From: an uncultured Eggerthellaceae bacterium
GTDB taxonomy: Bacteria > Actinomycetota > Coriobacteriia > Coriobacteriales > Eggerthellaceae
Assembly (NCBI GenBank): GCA_910589135.1
Contig: CAJUSL010000046.1
Coordinates: forward strand, 1-14,103
DNA: 14,103 nucleotides
Direction: 5' to 3'
A program made the position numbers and the translations under genes. Every line of letters begins with the position of its first letter. The stretch's first letter is position 1. Positions 13,703 through 14,103 of the stretch are shown here, in pieces. A model generated the notes under the pieces. The model did no database searches and had not been told where the DNA came from. It worked only from the letters and a program-made list of their open reading frames with translations.

Positions 13703-14103
13703 TTGATCTCGGCGACGGCCTTCCGGTCGGCGCTGCTCGCCTCGCCGAGGTGCGAGGAGGCGTACGACCTGAGGTCGTCGAGGATCCGCACGAGCCTCCT
13801 GTCCGCCTCCTCCTCGACGCCGAGCTCCTCCTTGAGGTAGTCGGTGGTCTCCTTCTTGTTGAGCCCGGCAGGGCGTCCCGCGAACAGACGCGCCTGCTTC
13901 TCCTTCGGGAGGTCCTTCAGCATGTCGACGCTCGACGCCGAGAGCCTCCCTTCGTCGGCCTCCTGCGCCCAGTGGCGCGAGAGGCTCTCGTTGATGACCT
14001 TCGCGAGCTTCTCCTCGCGCCTGATGGTCTTGGGCGACACGGTGCGGCCGGTCTGCTCGTAGACCATCGAGGCCTTGATGTCGGCCGTGCGCATGCCCTT
14101 GAG
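13666..14103 (-). CDS. ParB-like partition/DNA-binding protein, 5' part missing
   Basis: The frame is open to the right edge (LKG precedes the ATG at 14094), so only the C-terminal 145 residues or so are in the window. They include an HTH-like stretch (ADIKASMVYEQTGRTVSPKT, followed by IRREEKLAKVI) and then LSRHWAQEADEGRLSASSVD with MLKDLPKEKQ. This is the order seen in ParB/KorB proteins after the HTH: a helix, then DEG-x-LS, then LxxLPxxxQ. A helical charged C-terminus follows. ParB proteins bind centromere-like sites to segregate plasmids, or regulate transcription in integrative elements. The N-terminal nucleotide-binding domain that would confirm this is outside the window. The stop (TAA) lies in the loop of a hairpin. 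Confidence 0.55.
   Translation of the reverse strand, partial: LKGMRTADIKASMVYEQTGRTVSPKTIRREEKLAKVINESLSRHWAQEADEGRLSASSVDMLKDLPKEKQARLFAGRPAGLNKKETTDYLKEELGVEEEADRRLVRILDDLRSYASSHLGEASSADRKAVAEIKRLSARIAKLVG

Noticed and set aside
1..14103. CRISPR arrays, insertion sequences, rRNA genes, integrase or recombinase
   Set aside because: I looked for regularly spaced repeats, transposase or integrase motifs and conserved RNA segments and saw none; the element's ends and integration genes must lie outside the window.

Overview
The window is part of a conjugative or mobilizable element (integrative element or plasmid) from a high-GC Gram-positive bacterium. I favour a gut Coriobacteriia (Eggerthellaceae or Coriobacteriaceae) host. 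That rests on the GC-rich codon use, strong Shine-Dalgarno sites, a multi-domain SpaA/VaFE surface protein with a YPKTG sorting signal, a class B sortase, and a MobC-relaxase cassette of the kind seen in gut Actinobacteria. The host assignment is inference; no rRNA or housekeeping gene is present.

Left arm (1-6540, plus strand): the 3' end of an unrecognised transfer-region gene, a VirB6/TrbL-like multi-spanning membrane protein, a 117-bp gap with a perfect Shine-Dalgarno ahead of a tiny ORF and a hairpin, a conserved 154-aa protein of unknown function, a 1,253-aa cell-wall adhesin (signal peptide, thioester-like domain, six SpaA/Cna-B-like repeats, two VaFE repeats, YPKTG anchor), and the class B sortase likely to anchor or polymerise it. 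Together these look like the end of a type IV secretion operon plus its mating-contact surface module. Between adhesin and sortase lie two near-identical palindromes that can also pair with each other, then a strong hairpin.

Middle (about 6506-10052): a visibly less GC-rich cargo island. Two minus-strand genes overlap by ATGA: a 224-aa protein with a Rossmann/TIR-like look and a C-terminal membrane segment, then a 495-aa protein with a PD-(D/E/Q)xK nuclease-like N-terminal half and several hydrophobic helices. This is the best candidate here for an undescribed system, possibly defence or toxin-like. Upstream is a separately terminated cysteine-rich zinc-ribbon-like protein. Diverging from it are a 29-aa membrane peptide and a VanZ-like membrane protein, closed by a 14-bp-stem terminator.

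Right arm (10136-14103, minus strand): transcribed from right to left are a partial ParB-like gene, a 277-bp non-coding stretch full of inverted repeats (candidate oriT), a MobC-like ribbon-helix-helix protein, a MobA/VirD2-type HUH relaxase, a translationally coupled 188-aa protein, a possible 19-aa cationic peptide, a lipoprotein with a C2H2-like cysteine/histidine motif, and a 69-aa protein of unknown function. This is the DNA-processing module that would feed the transfer apparatus encoded on the left.
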